Source: Augochlora pura
Taxonomy: Eukaryota; Arthropoda; Insecta; Hymenoptera; Halictidae
DNA length: 64,000 nt
NCBI RefSeq assembly: GCF_028453695.1
Contig: NC_135781.1
Location: 5,282,779 to 5,346,778 of the forward strand
Direction: 5' to 3'
Positions 62,155 through 64,000 of this stretch are shown in pieces. The notes beneath the pieces were generated by a model. That model saw only the letters and a list, made by a program, of their open reading frames with translations. It was not told where the DNA came from and made no database searches. How positions within the stretch are numbered: the first letter of the stretch is position 1; each line of letters starts with the position of its first letter. Position numbers and translations under genes: made by a program.

Positions 62155-64000
62155 ATCTACCAAAATATTCGCTTTACCGATTTACTCATAACTTATATAG
62201 CATAAGAAACAAATTTTCCTCGTGTCAATTGCTTGTTCAATGAAACCTGTCTATACTGGGAAGATGTCAAAGTTTAGATCAGAATTAATGACCTATTACT
62301 ATATTGCGACAACTGTTTCGAGTGTAGGTATTTCTTTGGACAACTAGTGGCATAATTTTAATTCGCAATCATAATTTTAATGGCGAAAGGAAATGATTAA
62401 ATCAGATTATATCATTATATATCTTGACTTTATCTTATACGTGCGATAACATTATGGATTCTTCACCTTCCTACTAGTACTAAGTCCAACGTTTGAAGGA
62501 AGAAAATGATGTATTACTTGCATTCTTGCAAGTACTTTAAATTTAAAATAGGTTTCAATCGTGTGTAAAGGCATGTTATTTCCTCAAACTTAATTGATCT
62601 TAGATTTATTTCATGAAACATTTCGATGTTAACAGCAAGTTATAAATCTTGTTGTTTTTAGAATTTATAAGAATGACATTTTTGCAATTATGTTAGTATG
62701 TAAAAAGCTCTTGAAGAAGACATAAGATCTTTCCCAAACAGGCAATTGGTACGATTAGTTCCAGCACTAGAATTTTGTCAAAGGAAATGATAAATGCGTT
62801 AATTAGTTTGAATTACTTACTTAGCTATATTTCAAAGTCACAATATATGATGGAGGAGTTTAATAGAAACAATGGTAAAAATGAACATTTATAAGTTTTG
62901 AAGTTAACACGTTCACAGTCCTGTATCCCATATATGGATTATGACGATTTCAAACAAGAAATTGATCAATTACACTACAAATAAAATAAACAGAAGTCTT
63001 TTTTTTTTGAATTTAGTAAAATAACACAGTATTGTAGTCTATTGAAAAGAATACTGCTTTATTATTGATCATTATAGAAGCCATCGCCTTTCTCTGTATT
63101 TTGTGTTTAGATATCTGAACTGTGAACGTGTTATTTATAGGTTAGTTTTTATTGAGAATTCGTGTGTATGTTGTGTGTGTAGTCGTAAAAAGTGCAGTAT
63201 GTTTTCTGCACCTGATAAGTCGTATGTTCACATCGCGTATATTAATTCACGCAGAAGATTCCAAGAAAGCAGAATTGCAAGTCGATTATTGAAATAGACG
63301 CTTTGCTGTCCAATGAGGGTTAAGTGCACGTGTCAAGAATTCCTAACATTTGCTGCAGTTTTGTTTACCAAGAATCTTACAGGAAGTTGAATAACATTTT
63401 AAAACGTTCGTATTAAAATAAATTTCTGACACAGTGTATGGATCTTCTGTTGTACACATGCAAATTCTCTTTGAATAAATCGAACATGCATGCGATAAGT
63501 ATAAGTATTTTTTTCACTACCATATTCCTTTGCATATGTAGCATAAGCGATTTTTTTTAAAATAACAAATCGGTCTAATGATAAATCCTCCATAATATGA
63601 AGGCCACACACACAATAGCACTCAAATCGTATGATTATGGTTACTAGGTAATTTTTTACAAGAACGAACACTCATTATATAAAAGAAGTTACTTTATTTT
63701 TGGATCGCACCGAGCAGAACTGAGACTGATATTTTGTATTAATTTTCCAATAAACATATTAGGAGATACATTTAGAATTAATCAAAATTTAATTTATGTT
63801 TGAGTTATGAAATTGATGTGGCATATTGATTCTGTTTGGTGCAACTAGTCTATTCAATACACGTGTTCACTGATTTAATCCCGTCATTTTTCTTATGATC
63901 TTGTACTTTCTAGGAATAATATGATTTATATTAATTTTCTTCCTTGATTGAACTGACACGCGCTTAAAAATCAATATACGGTAAAGCAGTAGTAGCCACC
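62155..64000. other. ZFR 3' UTR and flank
   Basis: AT-rich sequence after the ZFR stop. AATAAA hexamers at 62980-62985 and 62985-62990 are a good candidate poly(A) site, which would give a 3' UTR of about 850 nt. The short frames at 63103-63297 and 63399-63671 look accidental. No further gene seen. Confidence 0.5.
62980..62990 (+). promoter_or_regulatory. Probable ZFR poly(A) signal (double AATAAA)
   Basis: Two overlapping AATAAA hexamers about 830 bp past the stop codon, followed by a T-rich stretch (62999-63008). Confidence 0.45.

Noticed and set aside
63399..63671. Minus-strand 90-codon frame downstream of ZFR
   Set aside because: AT-rich, no homology and no splice sites; lies in or beyond the ZFR 3' UTR.

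Overview
The window looks like nuclear DNA from an insect. The genes have short GT-AG introns in AT-rich DNA, broken up by CpG-dense islands, and every recognisable protein is a single-copy animal orthologue. The base composition and the style of the intergenic DNA suggest a hymenopteran, but nothing here proves the order. There is no bacterial, organellar or CRISPR-type content. Gene models were assembled by eye from reading frame, splice sites, intron phase and remembered family sequences. Gene names on the recognised models are secure; exact ends of UTRs are not.

Region 1 (1 to about 22.5 kb) is gene-poor. On the minus strand it holds parts of one unidentified multi-exon gene. It has a strong 256-nt exon at 12489-12234 and a second exon at 7124-6939. 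Several possible alternative first exons (21937, 16234, 15225 and perhaps 21444) all end in phase 1, which is the phase the 12489 exon needs. The gene probably continues off the left edge. A Tc1/mariner-like non-autonomous element lies at 2604-3343.

Region 2 (24.4-34.6 kb) is a compact housekeeping cluster. PTAR1 (minus; Rab prenylation-linked alpha-subunit-repeat protein) is divergent from TBCA (plus; tubulin folding cofactor A). PDCD7 (plus; U11/U12 minor-spliceosome 59K protein) follows only 227 bp later. UTP15 (minus; pre-rRNA processing) is convergent with PDCD7. DCAF12 (plus; CUL4-DDB1 substrate receptor) is divergent from UTP15.

Region 3 (34.6-53.6 kb) is mostly desert. It carries a Tigger/pogo-like MITE (36899-37261), a lone hAT-like terminus, and a TNFAIP8-family gene (minus, 39608-41428). 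That gene has two alternative first coding exons of matching phase, and a GC-rich island about 11 kb upstream may be a distal promoter.

Region 4 (53.6-62.2 kb) has PGGT1B (minus; geranylgeranyltransferase I beta subunit) divergent from ZFR (plus; zinc-finger RNA-binding protein, 11 coding exons, 993 aa). They share a GC-rich promoter of about 650 bp. A ZFR intron carries what looks like a decayed RNase H-type fragment. The window ends in the ZFR 3' flank.

Functionally the genes are a mix of housekeeping roles (prenylation, tubulin folding, splicing, ribosome assembly, ubiquitin ligase targeting, apoptosis or autophagy-linked lipid binding, RNA binding), with no evident single pathway. Two genes, PTAR1 and PGGT1B, do belong to the two arms of the protein prenyltransferase fold family.
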